Positions 19,168 to 30,445 of a stretch of 64,000 bases of DNA are shown in pieces. The notes below the pieces were generated by a model. It had not been told where the DNA came from, ran no database searches, and saw nothing but the letters and a program-made list of their open reading frames with translations. The stretch is from Metopolophium dirhodum. Taxonomy: Eukaryota > Arthropoda > Insecta > Hemiptera > Aphididae. A program made the position numbers and the translations under genes. The DNA lies in the NCBI RefSeq assembly GCF_019925205.1, contig NC_083560.1:145968526-146032525 (forward strand), read 5' to 3'. The stretch's first letter is position 1; the number at the start of each line of letters is the position of its first letter.

Positions 19168-21948
19168 TAAGATTTAAGTCTTTTATTGCCGAGAAATATG
19201 TGTACTGAAACTGAATCATCAAACTTGAGTATTGAATCATGGGTTCAGGTATAAACATAATTAAGATATTTATTTTATTAAATAATAAAATTATACATTT
19301 TATAGTTGAAGAGCCTGAGTTAGAAGTTAAAACAACGCGAACGCCAACTAAATCTTCTCATGATTTAAGTCATTTAATGCTGAGAAATATGTGTACTGAA
19401 ACTGAATCATCAAACTTGAGTATTGAATCATCGGCGTCAGGTATAAATTTTAAATATAAATATTATTTATAAATTTGTAATTAGATAGCTGTGTATTTTT
19501 TATCCATTTTTTTTTTTTTTTATTAAGTTTAGTGGTATGATTTTTTTGTAGTTTTAATAATTGAAATAGTTTATATTAAAAAGTTTAACTACCGTCAAAT
19601 GTGGTGAATAGAAACAGTTATTAACTTCTAAAGCTTGTAGCATCTTAAATATTTTACATAGAATAATGAGTAGTACTTTAAAATATGGGTCTTTGCGAGT
19701 ATTTTATTATAGCACCATTGATAACATTTAATATTTAATGCTTGATTTTATATATTTTTTTAAGTGTTTTATTTCTATTTACCTGCCGAGTGGGGTGAAA
19801 AGAAACATGTATTGTTTTTATCAACTTTTGCGATTTAAACTCGTAGAAGGTGAATAAAAACAAATACTTAAATTTTTAAAAATATTTACTAAATATTTAA
19901 CACTTAATCAGTTATAATAGTTCTTTTACTGTTTATGTAAGTTAAGTAATAATTAGTAGTAATTTAACAAAATTAAAGAATAATAGATAAAATTTATTAT
20001 CACAGATAAAACCACAGTAATATTTGATGATGATCCTGGTAAATGGCCAAAGTTGATACCCAGTGGTTTAAAAGGTTATTTCTTAAATCTTGGTGTTTGT
20101 CAGCCTTTCCCTATGGAGTTGAGTAACTGGCAGTTTCCAAAAACAAATGACTCTCATGGCAGTGTTCGTTGTTTTCATGAAAAATATTATTTTAAAACAC
20201 AGTCATGTGGTGAAATTATCAAACGTTCGTGGCTATCATACTCATCATCTCTTGACAAAGTATTTTGTACTACCTGTAAAATATTTGGTTTGCCAAAAGC
20301 TCAAAAACTTACAATTGCCTCAGATGGGACTGGAGATTATAGAAATATAAAAAGAAATATTGAAAACCATGAAAGCTGCAACAATCATATTCAATCTGTT
20401 TTAAGTAGAGTATTGTATGAAAGTCACAATCGTATTGATGCACAAATTATCCAAGGTTCTAATATACAAGTTTCTGAAAACAGAGAAATACTTAGGGTTA
20501 TTATTAATTCTTTAATATTTATGGCTCGACAGAATATTGCACTGCGAGGTCATGATGAATCGACATTTTCAACCAATCAAGGAAACTTTTTAGAATTAAT
20601 TAAAATGTTTGCCAAGTATCATCCAACCTTACAACACCATTTAAATACAATTGAACAGCACAAACGAAATCGACTTACATTCTTATCACACGATACCCAA
20701 AACAAACTATTAAGTATATTATCAAATATTGTTCGTTCAAAAATTTTGAGTGAAGTTAAAAAAGCTGGTATATTTTCAGTAATAATTGATACCACTACTG
20801 ACGTATCAAAATTAGAGAAATTTTGCTTAGTTGTCAGATATGTTTTTGATGGAGAAACCTATGAACGTCTTCTATTTCTAACAACCACCCAAGATGCATC
20901 TGGATTTGGCATGTTTCAGGTTTTTTGTAATATAACTGAAAACAATAATTTGAACTGGAAAGAACATCTTTGTGCTCAAGAATATGATGGCGCAGCATCA
21001 ATGTAAGGAGTGTATTCCGGTTTGAGAACACATATACAAAACCATAACCCACGAGCAATTTATATATGGTGCTTTGCACATGTACTTAATTTAGTCATTG
21101 TAGACACTTGTAACATATATTTAGAAACTAGGAACTTTTTCGGCGATGTACAGGCATTAAATGAATACATGAAAGCTCATAAAAGAACGGCAAAATTTGT
21201 AGAATTACAAAACAAGAACTATCCAAATAAACCTATACGCCGTCTTAAACATTTTTCGACAACTAGGTGGACTTCTCATGATAGAGCATTAACTGTAATA
21301 TTTGAAAAATATAAAGCATTAGTACAAACATTAAAATTTTTGCAAACTTCTGATGATTCTGACCGTGACTCTTTATCAAAAGCAACAGGTTTAGAAACAG
21401 CTATAAACTCTTATATGTTTGTTATTACAATGATTTTTATTCAATTACTTCTCCACTGTCTAAATATCTTCAGTCTAAGAACTTGGATTTTATACAAGCA
21501 TTAGCACTAGTCGACGATTCCAGAAAAAGGTTGCAAAGTCTTAGAACAGACGAAGAATATTTGAAATTAGTTGACGAAACTAAATTGTTTGTAAATAAAA
21601 ATAACGTACGTGAGACAGAGTTTAAAGTTCTCCGACCAAGACGGCGGAAAGTAATGCCAGGAGAACTTGCTGTGGATGAAGTAAGTTTATCACCTAATGA
21701 CCGTTATAAAACTGGATTATATTTTATTGTCCTTGACGCTATTGTAATGTCCATTTCTACGAGATTCGACCAGTCAAGAGAAATATTAAAAGATATATGT
21801 CTATTATCTCCTCAACGAATTTTGAAGTACAGTGATGGTATAAGCAAGACATTACCAGAGGATGCATTTAATGAAATTGAAGATTGGTTACCTGGGATTA
21901 ATATAAACGATTTAAAAAATGAATATTTAACTTTGAGCTCATCATTAA
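19168..21948 (+). pseudogene. hAT transposase, N-terminal and catalytic part
   Basis: Two small Ser/Glu-rich exons (to 19,248 and 19,306-19,440, both with donor gtataa) precede a long exon from 20,006. It contains a TTF-type zinc finger (SWLSYSSSLDKVFCTTCKIFG, about 20,227-20,290) and a DUF4371-like helical region. The hAT catalytic core follows with SVIIDTTTDVSKLE near 20,780 and CAQEYDGAAS near 20,970, then WCFAHVLNLVIVDTC at about 21,069 and TTRWTSHDRAL near 21,260. These are the landmarks of ZMYM1-like hAT transposases. Lesions are TAA at 21,004-21,006 and a 1-nt shift near 21,440-21,450, after which SPLSKYLQSKNLDFIQA continues in a new frame. A piggyBac sits in the TTAA at 21,945. The C-terminal dimerisation part lies at 49 kb. 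Confidence 0.82.
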
Positions 21949-22013
21949 CCCTTTATAGGGCACAGAAAAAAATATCGTACGATTTCTACCAAATTTTCAA
22001 ATTTACTTCTTAA

Positions 22014-22519
22014 CAGATGTAAGTTACTGTAAAAAATGTAAAAAAAATTGTAACTTTATTTGCATTGGTAAAAAAAGGGTGGGGAATAATTTCCCACTGA
22101 GCACTTAGTGTCATAGTTATGGACCATGGGCAGAGGGAAATAATTTCTCACTTAACACCATACTACAATTTTTTTTAATTTTAACTATTTTTATGCAAAC
22201 AAATGTATATATGACATGATAAATAGGTATTTAATTGTATTTTAAGATTTATGACACCTGAAGATACAAATCTTCTCAACTGATAAAATATATTCTCATG
22301 AGATTATAGTAAACCTTATACTTTATTATAACAATAGAAAAAACAAAAAAATAATTAATAATGAAAACATAAATAAAAACCTTTGTAGAATTATCTTGAT
22401 TCATACATTTCAGACCACATAATATAAAATTATAATAAAAAATAAATAAAATTAACTTTCTAAAAAAAAAACAATATCAACTGTAGTACCTAATTTGGCA
22501 ATAAAATCAATATAATGTA
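22014..22519. other. piggyBac 3' subterminal region
   Basis: This is non-coding sequence between the piggyBac left terminus and the transposase stop. It has two near-palindromic motifs, GTGGGGAATAATTTCCCAC at 22,079-22,097 and gagggaaataatttctcac near 22,134, matching motifs at the other end of the element. Aataaa-like signals for the minus-strand transcript lie near 22,440. Confidence 0.65.
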
Positions 22520-24935
22520 CTAAGTTTTATGGTATTCAGCAAAACAATCTTTGCATAAAACTTTGTTGCAAGTTGCACACATTACATTGGATCTTTTGTC
22601 ATGTTTTTTGGTACTACATCTAAAACAGCGTCTATATGTAACAATTTTAGTTGCAATATGTGGTTCAAAGGTTGAAATTACCTCCACAATTGATTTTGAC
22701 CTTTTTTGGGATGGTGATATAGTAGGTCTTTTACGAGATGAATAATTTGAAATGAGTTCATTTGCTAATGTAGATCTAAACTCTAAATGTTTCATATATT
22801 TTGTTTTATGACTATTGCAGCTTTTTTTATACATCAAAAATGAATTTACTATAGATGTATCTAATAAATAATAAAATATTTTTACCCACCAACGGCGTGA
22901 TTTTTGACAAATACTGTAGGAAGCCATATATTGGTCAAATTTATCAACACCCCCCATATATCTATTGTAATCTGCAATACTAGATGGACATGAAATTGCT
23001 ATCTTTTCACCTCTAGAATTTTTTCTGTGTACAATTTCTGAGTGGGAAGCATTATGCATACTGCTAATTACAGTTACTGGTTTTGAACCCCTGTCCTTCC
23101 ATCTACAAACACTGATATCATCACACTGAGCAAATTCAATATCTCCAGGCTTATAAAGTGAATCTTTTTTCATTAAATCTTTTGGGTAATATTTTTTATT
23201 TATTCGAAAAGTCCCACATGAGAATATATCATTATTTAATAACTTTTTAGCAAGTGGCAAACTAGTAAAAAAATTATCAAAATAAATGCAATGAAATTTC
23301 ATTTCTAAATATTGGGATAGATTTAGTACAACATTTTCTCCTAATCCAAATTCTGTTAAATTATTACTGTTTTTACCAGTATAGATTTCAAAATTAATAA
23401 GGTAACCACTTGCAGAGTCAGCATGGGCATTACATACTTTGAAACCTCTTTTAATTGGCTTCATTGGCATGTATTGTTTCATCCCTGATCTACCCTTGAA
23501 GGCAATCATACTTTCATCAATTGATAAGTGCCTAGAGGGACATTCTAAACTTGAATACATTGTTTGTAAATGAAAAATTAATGGTCGAACTTTAAATAAC
23601 TTATCAAAATAAGGACCTCGAGGGGGCATTTTAGAATTGTCATTTATGTGCAAAAATCTTACTAACTTTAAAAACCTTTTTACTGTCATAATACTTGCAA
23701 CTCTATAACAATAAAAGTGTTTATCATTAGACCAATAATGACGAATACTTGGTAATGAATTGAAACCCATAATTATAAGTATCCCGATGAATGCTTTAAT
23801 TTCTTCAGGAGTTGTATCTAACAAATTATTAATTTGTTCAGCATAAAGATTTGATTCTCTAACAATTAAATCAATAAGAGGAGAAAATATTTTTTCCCAA
23901 ATGTTTACTGGAGTTAATTGAAAAATATTATCACTTATAGGACTTTTCATTTGGAAAGTTGATTTTGAAAAATGTTCAGGTTGTTTACCAATTTTTGTAA
24001 AATGAAATGTATTAGTGTTGGAATCTTTTCTCAATTCATTATCTACATAATTACTAGTAGATCCTTCATTTGAAATATTTCTTTCATTCAAATCAGTATA
24101 ACTATCATCAGCATCGTCATCACTGAAATTAATATTAATTTAATTTGATACAGGACATGGCTGATAATCTTTGTCTTTATCCGTATCATCTGCATCTGAC
24201 TCAGAATTTGAATCCCATTCATCTGTAATATAAGTTTTAAATTATGTACATGCATGACATAAATAAGTAAAAACTAAAGATTCATACTTAACACATCTGA
24301 AGCTGTCTCAACAATTTTGAATAAGCTTCGTCTAGTTCTAGAATTACAACCACTTGAAGATGGTTTATCTTGATCAGAAATACTGGCATTCACTAAGAAA
24401 AAATATAACAATTTATAAACATATTCACAACTTTTATTATTATATTTTAAAAGTACACTTTTATTGATTTTATAAATTATAAATTTTATTATTATTATAA
24501 ATATATATGTACATAAAACAAATAAATATACAATAAATACATATTTTATATAATATATTACAATTTATTTATAAAACATAATAAAATTAATAAAATATGT
24601 AAAAATAACTTGCCTAAAGTAGTAGTACATTGTCCATGAAGATCAATATTTTCACATTGATTAGTTGTTTGCATATTTGATCTTGTTCTTTTACCTAAAC
24701 ACATGTAAAAATTATAATATTTCATAAAAAATAGCATCTGCCTAGTGCCTATTTTAGATTCATAATTTGATATTGGAAATTCTATATATTACTACCTAAG
24801 GATGTTTTTTGTCGACTAATTGGTGTAATATCATCAGCATCAGAATCTCCACCAATGTCTGAATCTATTGCCATTTCATCTGTTATATTAAATAACTCAT
24901 ATAATATATCATCATCCTTAAGTTTATAAGCCATC
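22520..24935 (-). CDS. piggyBac transposase
   Basis: The last exon (22,520-24,122) encodes 523 residues from its first ATG and holds the whole catalytic region. The DDD triad is visible as LSIDESMIAFKGR (near residue 192), CIYFDNFFTS (near 270) and MGGVDKFDQYM (near 376). A C-terminal Cys-rich zinc finger (CFRCSTKK, MCATCNKVLCKDCF) spans the last 40 residues. Acidic upstream exons can be read at about 24,155-24,222, 24,290-24,393, 24,616-24,698 and 24,798-24,935. The most distal begins MAYKLKDDD with GGDSDADD repeats. The enzyme cuts at TTAA and moves the element without leaving a scar. Catalytic residues and the main frame are intact, but the element cannot be fully normal because BEL sequence lies in its 5' end. 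Confidence 0.9.
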
Positions 24936-25521
24936 TGCAATTAATGTAAAAATTAAATTGATTATTCATTAAAAATTCACAATTAAGTGAAAATATTAAG
25001 TTTGTGGTGTATGTAATACACTTACTGTGTATATATATTGATTCCTTAAGACTTATTTGTTAAATTGATACATACTTTGAGTTCCTAACAGCAATCAATC
25101 TTCTGTTGTAGTCGTTTTAGTTTGAATAAAAAAAAATTGATATGAAAAATGTGTCACGAACAATTAATAATAATAGTACTTGAAGTACGATATGATATTT
25201 CATTATCACACTAAAATAAAGAACAAAAACTAAGCTATTTAATCATACTGATAACAGATAAATTAAACGATTTCATCAACAATAAATTTCAATTGAAACA
25301 AAATTATAAATAACTCTCGGAATAATCAGATACCGTGAGTGTGCAGTGGGAAATTATTTCCCACCTGGAACGTTTTATTTCAATAACTCATTACTAGAGT
25401 GCGCTAGGGTAAAAATTCCTATATAATAATAAAAACAAAAAATGATGAACATTCGTTTGATATAAGTGGGAAATTATTTCCCTACGATCACAAGCTACAG
25501 GATTTTTTTTTCTAAGGTGGG
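24936..25521. other. piggyBac 5' region with palindromic motifs
   Basis: This is non-coding AT-rich DNA upstream of the transposase. It holds a perfect 19-base palindrome GTGGGAAATTATTTCCCAC at 25,346-25,364 and the related gtgggaaattatttccct at 25,466. The BEL target duplication GTGGG is at 25,517-25,521. A promoter is expected here but no clear TATA box was assigned. Confidence 0.65.
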
Positions 25522-25550
25522 TGTTGCGGCTGGTACGCCCGACAAATTAT
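25522..25550 (-). repeat. Remnant of the BEL 3' LTR
   Basis: Twenty-nine bases from TGTTGCGGCTGG to acaaattat match the start of the right-hand copy at 28,551. The match ends abruptly, and gag-side sequence follows, marking the breakpoint of the internal deletion. Confidence 0.85.
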
Positions 25551-25672
25551 GTTGTGTTCTCTTTGAATACATCTAAAAAGTTATTTAGATCAGGTAACGA
25601 TTCATTTTTTATGGGAGTAAATCCGAATAACTTGTCCAAGTGCGCATAAAGTATAAGACGTGTACTGTCAAA

Positions 25673-26053
25673 TCAATGCAGTGCGTTCCAGGCAACTTCG
25701 TAATTGGGACCAGTAAGAGGGACCGAACGTACCACAGTACTCGCACATCCGGAGACTGAAGCAATTAAATAATGAAATCGCTCAACACTGTTAAGATCTG
25801 AATTTTCGTGGACAAGCGATGTGAATGTGTCACGATAAGACCGCCAATTAATTATGTCACCATTAAAGTGCGCTAACTCAATTTTTGGTAAATTAATGTG
25901 AGAACCTGATCTGATTACCGTATCCAACTTACAACCGGCCACCGCACCCGCCACGGCTTGTATAGAATAGTATTGATCGGTGACAACAGTTTCAATGACA
26001 CTATGTTCCCGTATGAACTCCTCAATCCGCCCTAGCTCTACCATTTGATCCAT
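25673..26053 (-). pseudogene. BEL/Pao gag fragment (DUF1759)
   Basis: The 126-codon open piece contains LPKIELAHFNGDIINWRSY, then FTSLVHENSDL, FHYLIASVSGCA and VPLTGPNYEVAW. This is the core of the BEL/Pao Gag domain also seen at 36.9-37.1 kb in the intact element. It is truncated at its C-terminus by the deletion that removed protease, RT and integrase. The N-terminal Gag sequence continues upstream to about 26,140 and then resumes beyond the hAT insertion at 28,236. It has no function now. Confidence 0.85.
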
Positions 26054-26691
26054 AACGTGCTCCTAGTCGAGGCGAAAATCTGACATGAGTGTTTCCAAAT
26101 CCCGTTTACGTGCATCGAACATAAGTTTAATTGACGGATCAGAGGATTTGAGCATTTGAGCATTGGATGCATTGGAGCTAAAAACTGAATTACAACTTTG
26201 GAAATCAAGTTGGATTAGAAAAAAAAATGAAGGTAATTAAATTAATAGGTAGTATAAAAACTTTTTAAAATTGAATAATGAGTAAAGTACACATAATATT
26301 TTTTTCTCTTTTATTTTTAGGTGAATGTATTGACTGTGATGCCATTAAATGTATTTCAGATTGTAGTGAAATAGTTTTTCCTAATATTAAAAAACTTCTT
26401 GGTATAATGGCTTGCTTGCCTATAAGTGTAGCATCTGCTGAACGATCCTTTTCTACTCTAAGACGGTAAAATTTTATCTTGTCATACCTATTTTTTAGTT
26501 AAATATTTGTATTCTATTATAATAATAGAATACAAATATAATAGATTGCCTTATAAGTTTTAAAAATATTTATAGGACTAAATATTATTTTTAAAAAGCA
26601 ATTGAATGCTTAATGCTTTTATACTTTCTACTGCTTCAGTACTTTAGTTTAAAAAAAAAGTTCTTAAATGTCAAACATTTATAGAACCTAT

Positions 26692-27693
26692 CAGCGTCGG
26701 GTTACCCTACAGGCAAAACAATCAGGTGATTGGAGCGGCAAATTTGTTAGGGCGGCAAATTTGCCGCACTTAACAAAAAAAATGTATTTATAAAATTATA
26801 TTATAACGTTTTATAAGATGAGTATTAGCAACTATGTTATTAACTCAGTAAAATACTGAAATGGTTTTGGTGACTAGAATTGTTATTACTAGAATTGTTA
26901 TTATTAGCGAATCTATGTTTTTCCCGGAAACGGTTTATATTAAATATATATGATTACACAATACACATATTATACATTATGGCGATAGCCGATATGAACT
27001 AGACGAATGTAGTTCTAGAGCAAATGAAGTAACTCAGAAAACAACTGGAAATGAGACATTCTGGGTATGAAAATATTTACGATAAATTCAAATTTTTGAT
27101 CAACATAGACAATAAGTCAATTGATACCGATGATATTGTCCAAGGAGCCAACAAACTCCAACAGTTTTATGAAACGGACATTGACGAAACCACATTTACT
27201 CAAGAATGCATACATTTCAAAACTTATATGCAAAATGCAACAGAAAAAAAACAACAACATCAAAGTTTGTTTACATTTTTTAATGTAAGCATCGCTTTGA
27301 GAATATATTCCTGTATGGCGGTTACTAATTGTTCAGCAGAGAGATCGTTTTCGTGTCTCAAAAGAACCAAAACGTATTTGAGATCTACAATTGGCGAAAA
27401 TCGATTAAATAATTTGGCTCTCCTTTGCATTGAATCTGAATTAGTGTCGACAATTGATTTTCAAGACTTAATCGAAACATTCGCTAACTTAAAAAGCCGA
27501 ACAAAAATATTTTAATAAATTTATTATATAATATTTATAATATTTTAATAATATTTGACGATTGTATTAAATTTAATATAATAAAGAATTATTAAACTAA
27601 CAATGTATTTCTATATGTATTTTGTTTTAAGTATAAAATGAAAGGGCGGCAAATGCCCTGCTTGTAGGCGGCAAATTACTTAATCCGCCACTG
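26692..27693 (+). mobile_element. Internally deleted hAT, innermost insertion
   Basis: The termini are CAGCGTCGGG and, on the other strand, CAGTGGCGGA. They are flanked by a perfect 8-bp duplication GAACCTAT (26,684-26,691 and 27,694-27,701). The element is 1,002 bp and lies in an intron of the surrounding hAT remnant. The phrase gcggcaaatt recurs near both ends as subterminal repeats. Confidence 0.92.
27051..27515 (+). pseudogene. hAT transposase C-terminal fragment
   Basis: The 154-codon open frame ends with the hAT dimerisation region: YSCMAVTNCSAERSFSCLKR, then TKTYLRSTIGENRLNNLALL. The zinc finger and catalytic Asp residues are absent, so this is the C-terminal third left by an internal deletion. 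The protein could not cut DNA, but the retained ends would let an active transposase elsewhere mobilise the element. Confidence 0.85.
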
Positions 27694-28189
27694 GAACCTA
27701 TTATTTATAAAGATAAATTAATAATCTACAAAATTGGCTTATAAATCTAGGTACCTATACACCTAGTACCTACCTATTGCTGTCTGCTTTTTAGTTATTT
27801 ATATTTATTATTTGCTTTATTTTATGCTTGTGCTGTAGACTAAAAACATGGCTACGTTCAAAAATGGGCCAGGATCGCTTATGCGGGCTTGCACTATTGC
27901 ACATTTATCAAGAGATAAATATACCAGTGGATGAAATTATTGAACGATTTTCTCGTATGAAAAACAGAAAATTAGACTTTGTATTATAAATTATAATTAT
28001 AATAAAATTATTTTATAACATGCATTATACTATATTATTAAATTAAACAATAATTTCTTTTTTATGTACCTATTAATATTAAAATGTTTTATTTCATAGG
28101 TATTTTATAAGTATGAAATTTCCGTTAGGTTAGATTAGCTGTGACGTAAATTTTTAAGATATTTTAAGAATAGATAAAAATATATTTCG

Positions 28190-28209
28190 CCCCCCCCCCC
28201 CCCCCCCCC
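28190..28209. repeat. Homopolymer of 20 C
   Basis: An uninterrupted run of C lies just inside the right end of the hAT remnant. Its length is prone to assembly error. Confidence 0.98.
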
Positions 28210-28530
28210 GTAAGAGAGGCCTAGGTACGCCACTGGATCAGACTCAACTGTCTTCGATAAGTTGAACAAGATTAACATCTGATTAACATGCTTATCTCGT
28301 TTAACAATAGCGCGCTGTAAGGATCGCTCAACACGTTCCTTTTCTTGTTGATCTGTTGGCGCTATCGCGCAATATTAATACCTACGTATCTAGATAGCCA
28401 CCACGCACGCTACCATACAACAATACAATAAATAGACTCGAGACAGCTATGAACACCAAGATGATGACTAAAATTCACTTGTTTTATCGAATGGTTAAGT
28501 AAATTAATTAAAGTGGACTGTATTTTCGAT

Positions 28531-28548
28531 ATCCGGCCCGAAGGACCA
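28531..28548 (-). promoter_or_regulatory. Primer-binding site of the deleted BEL element
   Basis: On the minus strand it reads TGGTCCTTCGGGCCGGAT, two bases inside the LTR. It begins with TGG, the complement of tRNA CCA ends. The same 18 bases follow the 5' LTR of the second BEL element (36,418-36,435). Confidence 0.85.
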
Positions 28549-28550
28549 AA

Positions 28551-29279
28551 TGTTGCGGCTGGTACGCCCGACAAATTATTATTGCTCAGGAGATTACCAA
28601 CAATATAGGAATATCAATGAGATATATAATAATATGTAAATAATATTCGATAATAATTATAATAATACAAATGACGCCTTAACCTATGTTAGTACCCTTA
28701 ACTCGGGCGTTCACAGACGATCCACCGTAATAATTACAGCACATATAAAATATAGACAATTCAATAATAGGTATAATAATAAGATAAACAATAATAACGA
28801 TACTATCACGGTACGACCTGACGCTGGTGATATGGCACCGCGGCGGAACAGCTGGTTTATGACGACGGTGTGATATCACGTGTATGTGCGTGTGTGCCAA
28901 TGATAATATTATATAATACTTGAACGGCTGGCTCGCGCTGCGCTTTCGCGGACGGGCGACAATGATGAGCCGTAAAAACACTTAGGTAATGCATTCGCAC
29001 TGCGACGAGGGACGGGCGATAATGCATAAACCGAGCGAATTTCAGTCGTGCGAAAAGTCGGACTGACGACGGTTGCATGCGTATTACACTACTACATGCG
29101 TACGAATCACGGTTGTACGAGCAGCCGACCGCGACACACTCGTTGGGGCAACCACACCGGTACTGGAGAAGCGTACGCGGAGTCACCGCCGCCGTGACCG
29201 GTCGGCCGACAGATAAGCTTATCGGGCCTTTGGTGGTGGACACGGCGTGCAGGTGCAAACGTTGATTGTGGCGTCAACA
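28551..29279 (-). repeat. 5' LTR of the deleted BEL element
   Basis: It is 729 bp, with TG...CA ends: minus strand TGTTGACGCC to CCGCAACA. It is GC- and CpG-rich compared with its surroundings. The open frames seen in it on both strands are side effects of this composition. Confidence 0.85.
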
Positions 29280-29344
29280 GTGGGAAATAATTTCCCTCTA
29301 CCCTATAAAGGGTTAAAGGGTTTACTTGATAGCTGTCCAACTAT

Positions 29345-30380
29345 AATGGAATTTAATTTACTAAAAGTAAAAAATCCAATATAAAGAAAATTATTTAAAA
29401 AAAAATTTACCTTAAAAAATAATAAATTTCATATTAATCTAAAAAAAAAAAATATTAAATAAAGAAAATATATATTTTATAGAAAATAAAAAATTATTAA
29501 GTTCAAAAAAAAATCAAATTCTAAAAAATACCTAAACATAAAATCATAAATATAAAACTTATTTGACTTAAAGTAGAAAAAGCAATAATTTTCTTTAAAT
29601 CAAATTCAAAAATTGCATTTAAACCAGATATTAATATAGTTAAACAAGAAATTACTATTAAATAATTTAAAAAAGAAAAATTTAAAAAAATTTCATTAAA
29701 CCGAATTATTAAATAAATACCAGCAGTTACTAAAGTAGAAGAATGAACTAAAGAAGAAACAGGTGTAGGAGCTGCTATAGCTAAAGGCAACCAAGAAGAA
29801 AAAGGAATTTGAGCTCTTTTAGTCAAAGAAGCAAATATAATTATCAAACTAATAAAAAATAAATAATTTAAATTTCTATAATAATTAATTAAAATAAAAT
29901 TTCAAGAACCAAAATTTAATATTCAAATTATAGATATAATAATAAATAAATCACCTAAACGATTTAAAATAACAGTTACCAATCCCGAACTATAAGATTT
30001 TTTATTTTGATAAAAAACAACTAAACAGAAAGAAACCATTCCTAAACCATCTCAACCCAACAAAATTCTAATTAAATTAGGACTAAGAATTAAAAAAAAT
30101 ATAAACATAATAAAAAAATTTATTAATATTAAAAATCGATTCTTATTAAAATCATAATTTATATATTCTATTCTATACAATAAAATTATTGAAGAAATCA
30201 AAAATACAAAAGAAATAAATATTAAAGATATTCAATCCAATAAAATAACATATAAAACTATACAAGAATTAAAAAAAAAAATATATACTCAATAAAATAA
30301 AATTTATCAAAATAAATTAATAATAAGCCTAAAATAAAAAAAATAATAAATGATATAAAAAAAAAAAAAATTAAATTAAA
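29345..30380 (-). pseudogene. nad5: nad5, N-terminal part (NUMT copy)
   Basis: NADH dehydrogenase subunit 5, a membrane subunit of respiratory complex I. The conserved AKRAQIPFSSWLPLAIAAPTPVSSLVHSSTLVTAG segment lies at about 29,740-29,830 and the N-terminus near 30,330-30,380. At least two breaks occur: a 1-nt loss in the T-run at about 30,272-30,282, and loss of frame after FIFMILCLGIF at 29,521. Below about 29,520 the sequence is still mitochondrial in base composition, but I cannot align it to nad5 by eye; an internal deletion is possible. The C-terminal third of the gene is absent. Confidence 0.85.
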
Positions 30381-30381
30381 T

Positions 30382-30445
30382 TATTTAAATATAACATATA
30401 ATCTTTAATTCCACAAATTAATATTTTAATTAAACTATTTAAATA
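30382..30445 (-). tRNA. trnH: mitochondrial tRNA-His (NUMT copy)
   Basis: The anticodon GTG reads as CAC at about 30,412 on +. Acceptor arms atttaaat pair at both ends. It lies between nad5 and nad4 as in insects. Confidence 0.75.

Larger units (their letters stand above)
26145..28235 (+). mobile_element. hAT remnant (ZMYM1-like), 5' truncated, inside the BEL element
   Basis: C-terminal hAT exons can be read on +. A piece near 26,195-26,227 (LWKSSWIRKKNEG, donor gtaatt) is followed by exon 26,322-26,468 (acceptor tttag) ending MACLPISVASAERSFSTLRR. The last exon, 27,840-27,988, begins TKTWLRSKMGQDRL. The right terminus reads CGCCACTG (revcomp CAGTGGCG) at 28,228-28,235. It is followed by GATCAGAC, while GATCAGAG precedes the left breakpoint at 26,137-26,144, a 7/8 target-duplication match. 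The left terminus is missing. Its last intron is enlarged by another hAT. Confidence 0.7.
25522..29279 (-). mobile_element. BEL/Pao retrotransposon, deleted, inserted in piggyBac
   Basis: The right LTR is complete on the minus strand (28,551-29,279). The primer-binding site is next to it (28,531-28,548), followed inward by the leader and part of gag. Only 29 bases of the other LTR remain at 25,522-25,550, so most of the 3' half has been deleted. A 5-bp duplication GTGGG flanks the pair (25,517-25,521 and 29,280-29,284), normal for BEL/Pao. Its leader/gag region is itself interrupted by two hAT elements. Confidence 0.85.
21945..29316 (-). mobile_element. piggyBac transposon, interrupted by a BEL/Pao element
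   Basis: The left end is TTAA then CCCTTTATAGGG (21,945-21,960); the right end is CCCTATAAAGGG then TTAA (29,301-29,316). The 12-bp inverted termini and the duplicated TTAA are diagnostic of piggyBac. Without the BEL insertion and its duplicated 5 bp the element is about 3.6 kb. It encodes a piggyBac transposase on the minus strand and sits inside the coding exon of the hAT transposase. Confidence 0.93.

Noticed and set aside
28190..28209. Poly-C as a biological signal
   Set aside because: A lone homopolymer inside a transposon remnant; slippage or assembly is enough to explain it.
28857..29340. Several ORFs on both strands near 29 kb
   Set aside because: They lie in the GC-rich LTR of the deleted BEL element; no domains, and composition explains the openness.
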